Shown: in pieces, positions 30,628-40,501 of the stretch | How the letters are laid out: each line of letters begins with the position of its first letter | How positions within the stretch are numbered: position 1 is the stretch's first letter | IMG/VR virus record: IMGVR_UViG_3300009081_000016 | Location: 1 to 55,868 of that record | From: a virus | Length of the DNA: 55,868 nt | Reading direction: 5' to 3' (one strand) | The notes under the pieces: generated by a model | What the model was told of the DNA's origin: nothing | Seen by the model: only the letters and a program-made list of their open reading frames with translations | The model's database searches: none | Translations under genes and position numbers: made by a program

Positions 30628-32936
30628 TGGGATATCCTTCTTTCAGTGTCTCTAAGCCGATCGGTAACTATAGTTGAGGTCTGACCCTGACGAGAAATCT
30701 TTCGAACCAAAAGCAACTCCGGAATCTCGGGAACCCATAGCCCATCCCCGACTTTCAATGCAAGAGCCCAAGTGGGAACGTGCGAACCAACCATCGGGAT
30801 GTCTATCTCCACCGACCCCAATATGAGACGAAAATAATCGTTGTAATAATAGTAATCCACCTTGTTTCGATACGATTCCGGTAGACCCGTAAGGAGAGGA
30901 AAGTTTATTTCCGGTATGTCCTCTTTGGAGGCATAGTTCTCGTCCTTAATGCGTATATCGCTAATGGAGAGGGGATCTACAGAATAGACGGATGTGGGAT
31001 AGGGAGGAGACACTCTCGAGCGGAATCCAACGGCTATATTTGAGGGGCCTCGATCCTCCACAACGGGAACGGAGTTGGTTAACTTCGATATCAGTTCTAT
31101 CACATCCGTTGCTCGTGCGTTTTCAAATGCGTAACATAAACGGTCGAAGAATATATCTCCCGAATAAATCAGCGCCTCCCCCATACGTTGGTATGTTCCA
31201 ACTGTTTCGGGGGGAAGATTTTCCCAAGGTTGATCAAAATACAGCCACTCTCTCCCCCCCTGTCTCCCGTTCAGATCAGGGGATGTTTCGCAGAAAAACC
31301 GAGGGGACCCCAAAAATAAACCAAAATTATTGGGCGGAAGTATCCACGGCGGAGGAGTGCTGGGGCGTCCATTGCTATCCGTAAGAGGTTTTTTACCCCA
31401 TGCTCTCAATAACTTTTCGTTGTCTTCCCATCTCCAATCCTGTCCCAGAGTAAATTCACTGTTGTTATTTATTCTAATCCCAACCGGGATGTGTGCCGCT
31501 GTTTCCTTGACATCGAATAGATCTCCCGATGTTGTATTTAGGCCCTTCATGTGCAAAGCAATTTCGGACACCCAACTGAACACCTGAGAGGTACCTTCTC
31601 GTTCAACATATCTTCGAGACTGGAACCACCCAAAATATACGATATTCGAGGCTGAGGGATCCTTAAAGCCCACAAAGGCAAACATGGAACCATCCGGGTG
31701 TTCGGAGGCATATAGATCTGGGTGTGCGTGCCGATCTACTTCAACAGAACTCCACAGGTTGTTTGGTAGTCGAGACCAATTGCTGGTGTTTCCACTTTCG
31801 TACGCCAAATAACTATAGGGAGGGTTGTCAAATTGGTAGGTGGCTATCTGAGTTAGTTCCACTACGTTTACAAGTTCGTATACCGTTACTTCCCACTGGT
31901 CTTTCCACACAAAAACCAAGACACGATGCAGGGGAGCGCTGCCTGATAGCAGCATTCCGACGTGCCATACTCCCGTAGATACTGCAACTGCACCTCGCTT
32001 AACCACCAGACTGGGAACCGAACCAGAACGAAGAAACGTTGGCCACTTATTTCGTCCGCACAACCTCAAATATGTATTTACTCCCTCAAGAGCATCATCC
32101 AGCATCTGATCCAGACTCACAAAGGGCAACCCTCTTGTACCCCAAACGCGCCATCCCGGGATCGACACCCCGTTATACCCTCCGGAAATTGGACGGTAAT
32201 AGAGGGGTCCCTCTGTAATTCGTCTCGTTCCCGTATAGCTGTCGAATATGTTAACTCGATCCAACACAGCGTCATCTCCGGGGAGCAACCGTCCTGGGGC
32301 GTAGTACGTATCTGGTTCGACATACGTAATAACATCCCTCTTCATGTTCTCCAACCGTGTTGTATATTCCTCCTCTGTTTCCGTATCTTCCTTTGTTGGT
32401 ATGGGGATCTCCGGAGGTATTCGTCTGTCCGTACGTCGAAAAAGTTCGAATGTCCGATTTGGGCGATCTGAATCTATGTACGTGGAACACTTACCCAGAA
32501 GACAGATTCGAAGTACCGCCGAAAAGTTACAGCAATTCACGGTAGTCTTCATAAACCTGCCAATTCGGGGGCGAGTAGAAATTCCATCGGCTTCAATATA
32601 ACCGTACATAACTCGCGCTTCTTCCCAGGTACCTGAAATGAGGCAGCGCCTATAGATTTCAACTCGGGAATCGTAGGTCAGACGGCATTGACCTAAACCC
32701 TCTATCGTTATTCCAACCCTCCAATCCCCCCGCAATTCCAAGGACACAGAGGAAGCGTAGAAGGTGAAGAGTCCATCCTCTTCCTCTGTTCCATCCACAA
32801 TCCCCTGCTCGGACAAGTCGATGCTTACCCAAGAAGAAATATCGAAGAAGGGGAACAGAGTCTCGACTCCGCTAACAGCGTCCACACAAAGTACGTCTGC
32901 AAGAACTCGAAAGTGCTGACTGAGCGCTGTGTTCAT
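30624..32936 (-). CDS. Large tail-tip protein (baseplate hub candidate)
   Basis: 770 residues from the ATG at 32936, one base after the tape-measure stop. A TTG at 32978 would add 14 residues but has poor spacing. The first 120 residues are strand-rich (VRVLADVLCVD-like opening, LELRGDWRVGITIEGL), as in distal-tail or hub proteins. The rest is large, aromatic-rich and not recognised. It is in the usual position of the tail hub/Tal protein, directly after the tape measure. Confidence 0.6.
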   Translation of the reverse strand: MNTALSQHFRVLADVLCVDAVSGVETLFPFFDISSWVSIDLSEQGIVDGTEEEDGLFTFYASSVSLELRGDWRVGITIEGLGQCRLTYDSRVEIYRRCLISGTWEEARVMYGYIEADGISTRPRIGRFMKTTVNCCNFSAVLRICLLGKCSTYIDSDRPNRTFELFRRTDRRIPPEIPIPTKEDTETEEEYTTRLENMKRDVITYVEPDTYYAPGRLLPGDDAVLDRVNIFDSYTGTRRITEGPLYYRPISGGYNGVSIPGWRVWGTRGLPFVSLDQMLDDALEGVNTYLRLCGRNKWPTFLRSGSVPSLVVKRGAVAVSTGVWHVGMLLSGSAPLHRVLVFVWKDQWEVTVYELVNVVELTQIATYQFDNPPYSYLAYESGNTSNWSRLPNNLWSSVEVDRHAHPDLYASEHPDGSMFAFVGFKDPSASNIVYFGWFQSRRYVEREGTSQVFSWVSEIALHMKGLNTTSGDLFDVKETAAHIPVGIRINNNSEFTLGQDWRWEDNEKLLRAWGKKPLTDSNGRPSTPPPWILPPNNFGLFLGSPRFFCETSPDLNGRQGGREWLYFDQPWENLPPETVGTYQRMGEALIYSGDIFFDRLCYAFENARATDVIELISKLTNSVPVVEDRGPSNIAVGFRSRVSPPYPTSVYSVDPLSISDIRIKDENYASKEDIPEINFPLLTGLPESYRNKVDYYYYNDYFRLILGSVEIDIPMVGSHVPTWALALKVGDGLWVPEIPELLLVRKISRQGQTSTIVTDRLRDTERRISQ

Positions 32937-32937
32937 C

Positions 32938-35900
32938 CTAACCTGCCAACTTTCTACTATTACGTTTTCTCTTTCCAACCTCAGTTGTTATTGATAACCC
33001 CTCGGCAGTCGCCCTCTCTGATATCCGAACATGCGTTTCGGGCTGATTTTTAAGATCCGAACGTAGGTTTCTTATCTCCCGTACAACGAGAAGACTTGAA
33101 TCTTGGCTGTTTCTCTGAATTCGGTAAGTCTCCCCCATCGAAACAGCAATTTGTCTCCGTACCGAAGACATGATGTCCGCACCCGAATTGATGTATTCCA
33201 AAGCAGGCCGATTAATCGCTGTTCCGTGGGGATTAACAACGTATTCCCCATCTGTTACCTTTATAACTTTCTCTCCTGAAGCCTGAACGTACCCACCTGA
33301 ATGGAAGATACCAAAGGGGATCCCCAAAAAGGCCAGAGGGAGAGTTAGCCATCCCAAAACTCCCATACCCGCTTCGGCGCCCATGACCGCCAGTTTTGAT
33401 TTCTTAGCCACTGTGGAAGCCTGATCCGCCGTTGTTTCTGCCGTGGTGGCGCCAGTTCTCCCTATAGCAGCACCGATTACCGCAGGAGTAATGGCAACAC
33501 CCCCAGCGTCCGCTGCAGTTTTGCCAACTTGAGCAGCTGTTGAAGACATGGTTGCGGCAGTCTCCTGACGAATACTGTGCAACCTCAGAATCGAAGTTAG
33601 TTGTTTAGTTATAACACCTCGTCTATCGGCGTTTTCCCGGACTTCGGTGCTGAAAAGATAGGCAGCTGTCTCCTCCGCGAGGCGTGACAGAATTGCATTT
33701 GTAAAACTACGCCATATCCGTTCTCGTCTTTCCTTACCCGTCATTTCGATATCACCGAAACTCTGAACGGTGTCCATATACACACTGCGAACTGCCTGCA
33801 AATTATTTATCTTCAGAGAGTTTTCCTGCTCCCACATCTCTATTCGTTTGGAATTTTCCTCCCGGAGTCCTTCTGTTATCTGACGTTCTATGGAAACGAG
33901 TTGGGCAGCATATTCCCAATAACGATTTTCCCCCTCCTTGGTAGTTCGATCTACCCACTTTAGTTGTTCCTGTAGATATTTACGTTGATCCTCCAACGCA
34001 GAGCGAGAAACTTCGGCGCGATTTCGGAGTTGGGATTCCCGGTTTTTTCTTTCCGTTTCCCGTTCCTTTTCTGCCGCTTGGTCGTTCATTACACTTACGG
34101 CCGTATTTACCTGTCCTTGTAGCTTTTCGGCCTCCTTAATTAGTCCCCCCTTCCTAAGTTCTTTTATTTTTGCATCCTGTTCAGACGCCCATTGCAGTAT
34201 ACGTATTCTCTCTTGTTCGCCTTCATCCTTAGTAATTGCTATCTGCAATTCCCAAGACATCTCCCGTGCCTTATCCAAAATTTTGGGGTCAATCGGTGAT
34301 CTCTTTTCTACAGGAGGTTTGGGCATTCCTTTTGCTTCGATTTCCGAAATACTCTTTTCAATAGCCAAAAGCTTTTCCCGTTTTTTGTACGTATCCTCCG
34401 CAAACTTTTGCAAATCAGACCAATACTTTATTGCTTCCTGCATTGTTTTCAAGTCTTCAACATCGGCTCCGGGAGAAGAAAGAATTCCTCGTTGCACCTC
34501 TCTGAGCCTCTTTATTGTATTTCCGTACTCCAGTTGAAACTCATCGAGTGCTGCTTTTGCGGTATCGATGTTAGAAGACGCTAGTGTTTCAATCAACTGA
34601 GAATACTGAGGCGCTTCTACCGTGTCCCCAATTCGTGCAGACAACCAATCCGTAAACTCTCCAATAGTCTTCTGGGCTCGCCGAGTTCCCGCTGGGATAT
34701 CCTTAAACGGCTGTAATAATACACCCTCCAGTCCAGCGGCTTCCTTCTCCAGATCGGCAACGGTAAAGGAAGAAACTTCTTTATCCAAATCCGCAATGGT
34801 ATTCTTAAGCCGAGTATAGGCTTCGTCCAGATTATCTACACCCCCAACCAGATCTGGGACCAACCGTGTAAGATCGGAAAGAAGTTCTCCTAACTGCTTC
34901 TGTCCTTCTGCAGTCTTTCTTCCCTCTTCATAGAGCGTTATATATTGACGGGCCAGATTGAGCGCCTGTTCTCGGAATGTTCTAAAGGACTCTTCCCCCC
35001 GAGAAGCCTCCTCCCGGAGTTCCCGTTCTTGGTCGGTTGCGCTTTCGGCGGATGACGTAAAATCCTCCATGGCAGAGGAGGTAAGTCCAACAATGGAAAA
35101 GATGGAAGTAAAGGCAATAACGGCCCAACCGATAGGCCCGAGTTTCAACCACAGTAAATCAAAGCGTCGGGTTAGGAGGAGAACTGCGGCACTAATAGCC
35201 GTAAATGCTAAGATTCCGATATGAACGGCCTTAGGAATCTTTTCTCCCAGCATTAGACCTAACGCTGAAGCTACAAGAATAAGTCCACCAACGGTTGCCT
35301 TGTACCGAAGAGCGGACATTGCTGCCTTGTCGGCAGTTAGAGCCGTAAGTCCCCAAGCCACGACACCCTTGTACAGAGCAGAAGTAAATCTAACCACCAC
35401 TGCGTAAACGAAGAAATTCTCTATGGCCTTGGGATGCTTTACCAACCAGGTAACAATCTGTACAACAAAACCGACAACCCTTCCCAGCGAACGGCCCAAA
35501 GTCTCGAACACCTGATTCAAATCGGCATTCTTCATTCCTTCTTTGTAAAACTGAGTAAGGGATACGATAATGAGAGAGAAGGCTTTCTGTAGGTGGGTGC
35601 CCAACTGAACCTTGAACTCTTCCTGATAGCGCTCCAACGAAGTGAGTTGCTTCCCAGCCTTGGTCATGGAGGCTTCGTAGGTTCCGGTAATGCGCGATCC
35701 GGCCACCAACACTTCGTTCAGAGCAATCTGTTGCTTTTCCTGCGACGTTATCTGTTCAGCAGATTTTCCCTGGGCCTTCCCATATCGTGCATAGGCGCGC
35801 TCCAAATCTACAATGATTCCGTAGGTTCTTAGAACCCTTGGCATCAGGGTTACAATTCCATGAATCATACCCTGCAAGGTTTCGCTGGAATTCTGATTTG

Positions 35901-36393
35901 CAATTACCGCCGCATCCTGGGCCACTCGAGCAACCTTAGCCACCTGACGAAGATCCAATCCCGCTTGTATGAATCGAGTCGTAGCTTCGTTAGCAACAAT
36001 TTGGGTGATGCCTAAATTCTCAACAGCCTTCGTGTACTTTCGTACTTCCTCCGCCGAGTAACCCGCAGTCTTTCCAACCTGCTCGGATACGACTTCAAGG
36101 ACTTCGACTCGCGCAGCGAGATAAGTTATGTCCCGAAGAAACCCGTATATTTTGCTAACCGCAAATGCGCCAACAACGAGGCCCGATAGTCTCCGGAGGG
36201 GATCGGCCACCGCGACAGTAGCATCGTGTACCTTCTTGGTTGCCGTTACTACCTTATTGAACTCCTGAGTCCACCGATTAACGGTGTTCTTAACATCGTT
36301 CTCGGCGTGCTTAAGAGCCTGTTGCACCTGCAGAAGATTACCTCCAATGGTAACTTCCACACCATGCAACTGATTGTAGGTGACCTCACTCAT
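32938..36393 (-). CDS. Tape measure protein
   Basis: 1151 residues. Long helical N terminus, hydrophobic membrane-like segments at about 340-440 (GGLILVASALGLMLGEKI, GILAFTAISAAVLLLT, WAVIAFTSIFSIVG), a charged coiled coil at about 770-900, and Ala/Gly-rich hydrophobic helices near 985-1055. The C terminus has the signature FHSGGYV...GEYVVNPHGT. The length predicts a tail of roughly 170 nm at 1.5 angstrom per residue, if it is fully helical. ATGA-coupled to the second chaperone gene, as expected for siphoviruses. Confidence 0.92.
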   Translation of the reverse strand: MSEVTYNQLHGVEVTIGGNLLQVQQALKHAENDVKNTVNRWTQEFNKVVTATKKVHDATVAVADPLRRLSGLVVGAFAVSKIYGFLRDITYLAARVEVLEVVSEQVGKTAGYSAEEVRKYTKAVENLGITQIVANEATTRFIQAGLDLRQVAKVARVAQDAAVIANQNSSETLQGMIHGIVTLMPRVLRTYGIIVDLERAYARYGKAQGKSAEQITSQEKQQIALNEVLVAGSRITGTYEASMTKAGKQLTSLERYQEEFKVQLGTHLQKAFSLIIVSLTQFYKEGMKNADLNQVFETLGRSLGRVVGFVVQIVTWLVKHPKAIENFFVYAVVVRFTSALYKGVVAWGLTALTADKAAMSALRYKATVGGLILVASALGLMLGEKIPKAVHIGILAFTAISAAVLLLTRRFDLLWLKLGPIGWAVIAFTSIFSIVGLTSSAMEDFTSSAESATDQERELREEASRGEESFRTFREQALNLARQYITLYEEGRKTAEGQKQLGELLSDLTRLVPDLVGGVDNLDEAYTRLKNTIADLDKEVSSFTVADLEKEAAGLEGVLLQPFKDIPAGTRRAQKTIGEFTDWLSARIGDTVEAPQYSQLIETLASSNIDTAKAALDEFQLEYGNTIKRLREVQRGILSSPGADVEDLKTMQEAIKYWSDLQKFAEDTYKKREKLLAIEKSISEIEAKGMPKPPVEKRSPIDPKILDKAREMSWELQIAITKDEGEQERIRILQWASEQDAKIKELRKGGLIKEAEKLQGQVNTAVSVMNDQAAEKERETERKNRESQLRNRAEVSRSALEDQRKYLQEQLKWVDRTTKEGENRYWEYAAQLVSIERQITEGLREENSKRIEMWEQENSLKINNLQAVRSVYMDTVQSFGDIEMTGKERRERIWRSFTNAILSRLAEETAAYLFSTEVRENADRRGVITKQLTSILRLHSIRQETAATMSSTAAQVGKTAADAGGVAITPAVIGAAIGRTGATTAETTADQASTVAKKSKLAVMGAEAGMGVLGWLTLPLAFLGIPFGIFHSGGYVQASGEKVIKVTDGEYVVNPHGTAINRPALEYINSGADIMSSVRRQIAVSMGETYRIQRNSQDSSLLVVREIRNLRSDLKNQPETHVRISERATAEGLSITTEVGKRKRNSRKLAG

Positions 36394-36719
36394 GTTTTTA
36401 CCTGACGAATTTCCATTCCGGTCTTTTCCGCAAAACTGCGTATGGACAAATCACTATCAATTTCCTTTTCTTCCATAGTAGACTGCGGATCTCGCATTTC
36501 AATGGCCTTCTCTATCCGACGAAGATTCTCCTCCAACTCGTCTACGTCCTCCGCTCCGTGACAACGGGCCACAAATATTCGATCGGCAATTACGTCCCGT
36601 GTACGTCTTAGATTCTCAAGTTGTTGAGAACGTAACAGCCGCAGGGCATCTACGAGGGTGAAATACCAACGGATATAACACACCGATTCGGGTTGCCCCT
36701 TGGATAATTCGAATATCAA
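36390..36719 (-). CDS. Tail assembly chaperone, second frame
   Basis: 109 residues counted from a TTG at 36719 that overlaps the previous stop (TTGA). In siphoviruses the second chaperone is usually made as a -1 frameshift extension of the first; here the run GGGGGG directly before the stop allows that, joining DGG to DLIFELSKG. It has a helical body (RLLRSQQLENLRRTRDVIAD, EELEENLRRIEKAIEM-like). It would bind the tape measure before tube assembly. Coupled to the tape measure by ATGA. Confidence 0.75.
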   Translation of the reverse strand: MIFELSKGQPESVCYIRWYFTLVDALRLLRSQQLENLRRTRDVIADRIFVARCHGAEDVDELEENLRRIEKAIEMRDPQSTMEEKEIDSDLSIRSFAEKTGMEIRQVKT

Positions 36720-36730
36720 ATCCCCCCATC
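36716..36730 (-). promoter_or_regulatory. Candidate -1 programmed frameshift site
   Basis: The first chaperone frame reads GAT GGG GGG ATT TGA. A slip of -1 on the six-G run (36722-36727) gives GGG GAT TTG ATA and enters the second frame without passing its stop. Six Gs are not the canonical X-XXY-YYZ heptamer, so efficiency is uncertain. Confidence 0.55.
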
Positions 36731-37159
36731 CGAAGGCGGCTGTTCCGGAGTTGCTGCCATCGTCGGCGCCATCCCCTGCAACGTCGTGGAGAAGTCCGCA
36801 ATTCCGGAGGCGAGTTTGCTCGCGTCGTTGCAGGTAAAAAAATCCTTGATCACTCCCAATGCAATGTCGATGGTCAGATTGTTTTGGATGAACGCAAGAG
36901 TCTCTTCGAAGTTGCGTGTGTCAAGTCGAGCTCCCTGTTCCACGAGAACAATAGATATCGCCCGACTTATCAATTTGCGCTTGAACAGTTCAAGAACCAA
37001 CGCCTGAACTCCGCTCTCTTCCAGATTACGGGCCTGTCGAACTGTTTGGGAAGGAAGATCGGCCATCAGTTCCCCAAGTGCCTCCAGTTGTCCCAGAGTC
37101 AGTTCTTTCTGATAAAAGGTCTTGTCTCCAACTCGGTAAGTAAAGTCACGGTTCTCCAT
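36716..37159 (-). CDS. Tail assembly chaperone, first frame
   Basis: 147 residues. GAGG lies six bases before the ATG at 37159. The opening FTYRVGDKTFYQKELTLGQLEALGELM resembles the gpG-type chaperones whose N terminus echoes tail-tube binding. Mostly helical. It lies between the tail tube and tape measure genes, and overlaps the next frame at a G run, the classic arrangement of the G/GT pair. Confidence 0.8.
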   Translation of the reverse strand: MENRDFTYRVGDKTFYQKELTLGQLEALGELMADLPSQTVRQARNLEESGVQALVLELFKRKLISRAISIVLVEQGARLDTRNFEETLAFIQNNLTIDIALGVIKDFFTCNDASKLASGIADFSTTLQGMAPTMAATPEQPPSDGGI

Positions 37160-37196
37160 GACGAGCCTCGATTGTTAGGTGTACGTTGTGGGGTGG

Positions 37197-37736
37197 TTAC
37201 ACTTCTTCTTCGATGTAGCCGAGAACTTCGCTCGAGGAACTCTCCGGCAGGAGGTTGAACTCGACGCTGAATTTCCTCTCCTCTTTCTTTTGGAAAGGGA
37301 GATCGAGACCGTTCCCCGGCATCGCTTTCAGGCACTTCACGCGCCAGTTCTTGGCCGTGTTGCTGGTCTTCGGACAAATGTACTCGAGATAGCAGAACAA
37401 AGGGTCCTGCTTCCCACCGAAAGAAATTCTTTGGTAGGTGGGTTGGGAATAAATTCCCGTCGAGGGCTTCAGGCCCAGAGCGATCGCGAGTGAACGGAGG
37501 CTTTGTTCGATGATGTCGATCGTCAACTTGCCTTCTTCTCCGATCATGATGTGGGTCACCGGAGACATCGCCTGATCGCATTCGATCGGTTTCATCTCCT
37601 GCTTGTAGGTCAACTTCATACCGGAGGTCGCTCCGACTTCCACCGCATTAGCGGCCAATTCACCGTCGGAAGTTACCGCGATCTTCAGATACCCTGCGCC
37701 CAATTCGAGTTTCGAGGTGGTGTAGGTTCCAGCCAT
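37197..37736 (-). CDS. Major tail tube protein
   Basis: 179 residues from the ATG at 37736 (GAGGA before it); the longer open frame to 37934 has no coding look before this. The fold is strand-rich (LELGAGYLKIAVTSDGELAA, KLTYKQEMKPIECDQAMSPV, EEGKLTIDIIEQSL). Size, position between the tail terminator and chaperone genes, and the optimised codon use, as in the coat gene, all point to the abundant tube subunit. Confidence 0.75.
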   Translation of the reverse strand: MAGTYTTSKLELGAGYLKIAVTSDGELAANAVEVGATSGMKLTYKQEMKPIECDQAMSPVTHIMIGEEGKLTIDIIEQSLRSLAIALGLKPSTGIYSQPTYQRISFGGKQDPLFCYLEYICPKTSNTAKNWRVKCLKAMPGNGLDLPFQKKEERKFSVEFNLLPESSSSEVLGYIEEEV

Positions 37737-37749
37737 CTTTCTTTGTTCC

Positions 37750-38142
37750 TCAGGATGAAAGAGTGGTAAGAGAAAAGGTACAGGAAAAAAACTGTTTTGC
37801 GGTCTCGGACTCTCCCTCATATGTTGGAGCAGAAACAGCGGTACATACAATCTTGTAATCGTTATACGCTGTTGGTGCCGGAAATTCGTAGTTATGTAGG
37901 GTAGAGTAGACCAATTCGATTGCTTGTCTTGCACCGTCGTTTGTATCGTGGTGCACGAGCACCTTCATTGCAACCATCTTGATGGGAAACTCTTCATCTC
38001 CCGGAAATGGCTGAACGACTGCGGCAAGACCTGATTGATTTGCCGGCAAGTTTAGCTTACAGCAACTGGCCGATGCGCTCAGAGTTTTCAAGATGGAATC
38101 CACCGTTACTCGCATCAGTTCGCTAAGATCTTTGTCCGGCAT
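37750..38142 (-). CDS. Tail terminator / completion protein
   Basis: 130 residues. Helix then strands (LSELMRVTVDSILKTLSAS, PIKMVAMKVLVHHDTNDGAR, NDYKIVCTAVSAPTYEG), like minor-tail U/terminator proteins of about 130 residues. GGAGG precedes the ATG, and it is directly upstream of the tube gene, the usual place of the terminator. Confidence 0.6.
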   Translation of the reverse strand: MPDKDLSELMRVTVDSILKTLSASASCCKLNLPANQSGLAAVVQPFPGDEEFPIKMVAMKVLVHHDTNDGARQAIELVYSTLHNYEFPAPTAYNDYKIVCTAVSAPTYEGESETAKQFFSCTFSLTTLSS

Positions 38143-38144
38143 AA

Positions 38145-38708
38145 TTATTTTGCCTCCACACGTTTTCCTTCACCAGAAGTTCCAGTTCCGCGTTTCGCCC
38201 ATGTCTGAAGGTAGGCACGGTAGCGCTCTATGTTTGCGGCCAAGGCTCGGCTTAAAAATTTTGGTCCAATCTGCCCCGCGAATGATCGGGCCTTCCCCGT
38301 CTTTGGATTAACAGCTGTATTAGCTTGCTGAGAATACTTACCCAACTTGTAGGTCCCCTCGTGCACCTTCTCTGCATAGGGAGTATAGAATCCCACTGTA
38401 AATGATAATTTGTCTACTGTTGTTCCCTTCCCCAAACGCCGTATTAGATTGGGGTCCGGTACCTTCTTGGCCTGAACGCGATGTCTACCAACCTTCTTCA
38501 TCCCAAACACCGACCTATTTCCTGGAGAAAAGGCAACGTTGCCACTCCCTCTCAAAGTACCTTCTTTTATGGGGGTAAACGTGACCGCCTTCCGGAGAAG
38601 GTCTTCGGAGCATCGATAAAGAACCTCAGCGGCCTCTCCTCGAAGTTCCCGCATAATACTGCCTACCTTTAGGCGCCCATCTCTCCCTGCAAATGCTACT
38701 ATCTTCAT
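38145..38708 (-). CDS. HK97 gp10-like neck/tail-completion protein
   Basis: 187 residues. VTFTPIKEGTLRGSGNV followed by VGFYTPYAEKVHEGTYKLG matches the HK97-gp10 pattern 'tP..tG.L..s' and 'Y...vE.GT'. It joins the tail to the neck. ATGA-coupled to the gene before and two bases before the next start. Confidence 0.8.
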   Translation of the reverse strand: MKIVAFAGRDGRLKVGSIMRELRGEAAEVLYRCSEDLLRKAVTFTPIKEGTLRGSGNVAFSPGNRSVFGMKKVGRHRVQAKKVPDPNLIRRLGKGTTVDKLSFTVGFYTPYAEKVHEGTYKLGKYSQQANTAVNPKTGKARSFAGQIGPKFLSRALAANIERYRAYLQTWAKRGTGTSGEGKRVEAK

Positions 38709-39058
38709 TGTGCGCTGTTTACATCCCGTAGAACCAATGTCTGCATTGAAACAGAATTGGTGAGTGCGTTTGCTTTTGACCGTTCAATAACTGCATATTC
38801 CCCAATAAGAACGGAGGAACTGCGATTGTAGACACGCAAATGGTCTCCGATGTCTATGGAGAGGGAACCATCAGCCATCAGGACTAAATCACCCTGATCC
38901 CCCACCGAAAAACCTGCTTTAAACAAGTTCCGCTCTGAGCGTCTCCCCAAGTAATATATTGGGAAAGTGGCCCACGTATAGGAACTGGTTCCCGAAGTTC
39001 CCAAGACCTTTGTGGCCAAACAGAATTTACTGTCGGCTGTAATAGATAGAAGAGTCAC
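38705..39058 (-). CDS. Head-closure / neck protein
   Basis: 117 residues from a GTG at 39058 that makes a GTGA overlap with the upstream stop and has AGAGG just before. An ATG at 39076 would give 123 residues but has no ribosome site. Beta-rich (DLVLMADGSLSIDIGDHLRV). No firm family; position between the minor head protein and the gp10-like gene is that of the head-closure protein. Confidence 0.6.
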   Translation of the reverse strand: MTLLSITADSKFCLATKVLGTSGTSSYTWATFPIYYLGRRSERNLFKAGFSVGDQGDLVLMADGSLSIDIGDHLRVYNRSSSVLIGEYAVIERSKANALTNSVSMQTLVLRDVNSAQ

Positions 39059-39960
39059 GCAGCCTCTGCTTTCCATTTGGTATCGAAGGGGAAGGTGTCT
39101 GAATCAAATTTTGATTCCCCGATTTCCTGTTTATTTGCCAATTCCACAATGAAAGGCAATTCAACGTGCAAACAATTTGGGTGTAATGGACAACCCTCAT
39201 TGGGAAGTATACTGAGCGGGGGATAGACCCCATCACTTTTACCGATGCAGAAAACTTTTCCTTCGAGAGGAGCACAAATATCGCACTTGCTCCCGTGAAG
39301 GCTAATCATAACGTATTCAATCCCGTTGCTGACCAATCGAGTTTCAGTTCCTCGAGAATGGGCAACTCTCATCTGAGTACGGGCCAGCAACTCTGCATAG
39401 GTATTAAGTTTTAAATTCTTCTCCCCAACTTTTATCCAACCGCCAACAGCCCTTGCGGCCAACCGTTCCTCTATTCTGGAACTGACCAACGTTCTCGATT
39501 CTCCCAGCGTAATTCCCTGAGCGATTTCTCGGAGCACCGCTCGCTTCTCGGGAGTCGCTTGCTTCATTCGAGATACAAAATTCAGGAGCGACCCCTCGTA
39601 TAGCCGAATCCCTTCATTTATGTTTCTTCTCATCGCGTCAACCACAACAGCTATAGCTCCAGCATGCGGCTGAACAAACAACGAGGAAACAGGGGTAATA
39701 CCCAACAGGCGTAAACGTTCCTCCGCAAAGGTAGCACCCCGTTGAAACATTGGGGGGATCTCATAATTCATCCAGCGCTCCCCTTCCCGTTGGATGGCGC
39801 GCAACTCATCCCGAAAGTGTTTTGCCATCAACGTAAGACGACCAACGTCTTCTATGGGAGCGTTGCGCAGCTGATTTCTGATGTCAAGCAATACCCGTTC
39901 GTAGTAGGAAGCGAACAGACGAGACTTGACTATCACATACTCTGAATCGTAGCTAACCAC
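39055..39960 (-). CDS. Minor head protein, SPP1 gp7 / Mu gpF-like
   Basis: 301 residues from a GTG at 39960. The helical N-terminal part is followed by the conserved C-terminal module ELLARTQMRVAHSRGTETRL, then CDICAPLEGKVF and GCPLHPNCLHVELPF. The Cys/His set (C-x2-C ... C-x4-C-x-H) is the typical metal-binding end of MuF-like proteins. It is injected or bound inside the capsid near the portal. Here it lies among the connectors and not beside the portal. Confidence 0.8.
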   Translation of the reverse strand: MVSYDSEYVIVKSRLFASYYERVLLDIRNQLRNAPIEDVGRLTLMAKHFRDELRAIQREGERWMNYEIPPMFQRGATFAEERLRLLGITPVSSLFVQPHAGAIAVVVDAMRRNINEGIRLYEGSLLNFVSRMKQATPEKRAVLREIAQGITLGESRTLVSSRIEERLAARAVGGWIKVGEKNLKLNTYAELLARTQMRVAHSRGTETRLVSNGIEYVMISLHGSKCDICAPLEGKVFCIGKSDGVYPPLSILPNEGCPLHPNCLHVELPFIVELANKQEIGESKFDSDTFPFDTKWKAEAA

Positions 39961-40501
39961 GATCGGCTCGCGCTCCGCGCAGCAACCATTTCGAAATAAC
40001 CATCATAACCTGAGGCGCAATATCTGACATCGCGGAGACGCGACCGCCGTATTGTTCGCTCATTCCGGGCATCGAAATCCCTGATACGCCCTCGTTCTGT
40101 AACCGAACTCGCGGAGAAGCTTCCCCCAAAGTATCGTTTCCCAGGATATAGTTAGCTTGCTCCAAACAAGCCTCCCGAATTTCCTTTGGGATTATCAGAA
40201 CGCTCGAATCGTCGTAGCTATACGGAAGAGCGTTGTCTCCACTCCAACTATCGGTTCGGGGGAATTGTAATGGCTGATAAGCAGCGTTCCCTTCCGCGTA
40301 ATTGGCATACTTCTCCCCTCTCCAACGTAGCCTGTCAAGCTGCCGCGTTGCTTCGATGAGCGCTGCTCTCTTCTTGTCCGCATCCGTGGTGGCTGTCCAA
40401 GCACTGTCCGGTCGGGAAGCAAAGTAGGCAGTTGCCTCCGTTTCCCCAACGTAACTGTTTGCGTTGTTGGCACCTGCGGTTGCTACAATGGTTAGACTCA
40501 C
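39953..40501 (-). CDS. Head-tail connector protein (DnaT-like family)
   Basis: 182 residues. GTGA overlap with the upstream gene and GGAGGAGG before the GTG. The start SYVGETEATAYFASRPDSAW and the helical AALIEATRQLDRLRWRGEK, PLQFPRT and PKEIREACLEQANYIL are characteristic of phage connector proteins that databases often label 'DnaT-like ssDNA-binding'. The virion role (adaptor between portal and neck) is better supported by position than DNA binding. Confidence 0.75.
   Translation of the reverse strand: MSLTIVATAGANNANSYVGETEATAYFASRPDSAWTATTDADKKRAALIEATRQLDRLRWRGEKYANYAEGNAAYQPLQFPRTDSWSGDNALPYSYDDSSVLIIPKEIREACLEQANYILGNDTLGEASPRVRLQNEGVSGISMPGMSEQYGGRVSAMSDIAPQVMMVISKWLLRGARADRG

Noticed and set aside
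37737-37934. N-terminal extension of the tail tube gene
   Set aside because: The extra 66 residues overlap the tail terminator gene and lack a fold-like pattern, and ATG 37736 has a proper ribosome site.
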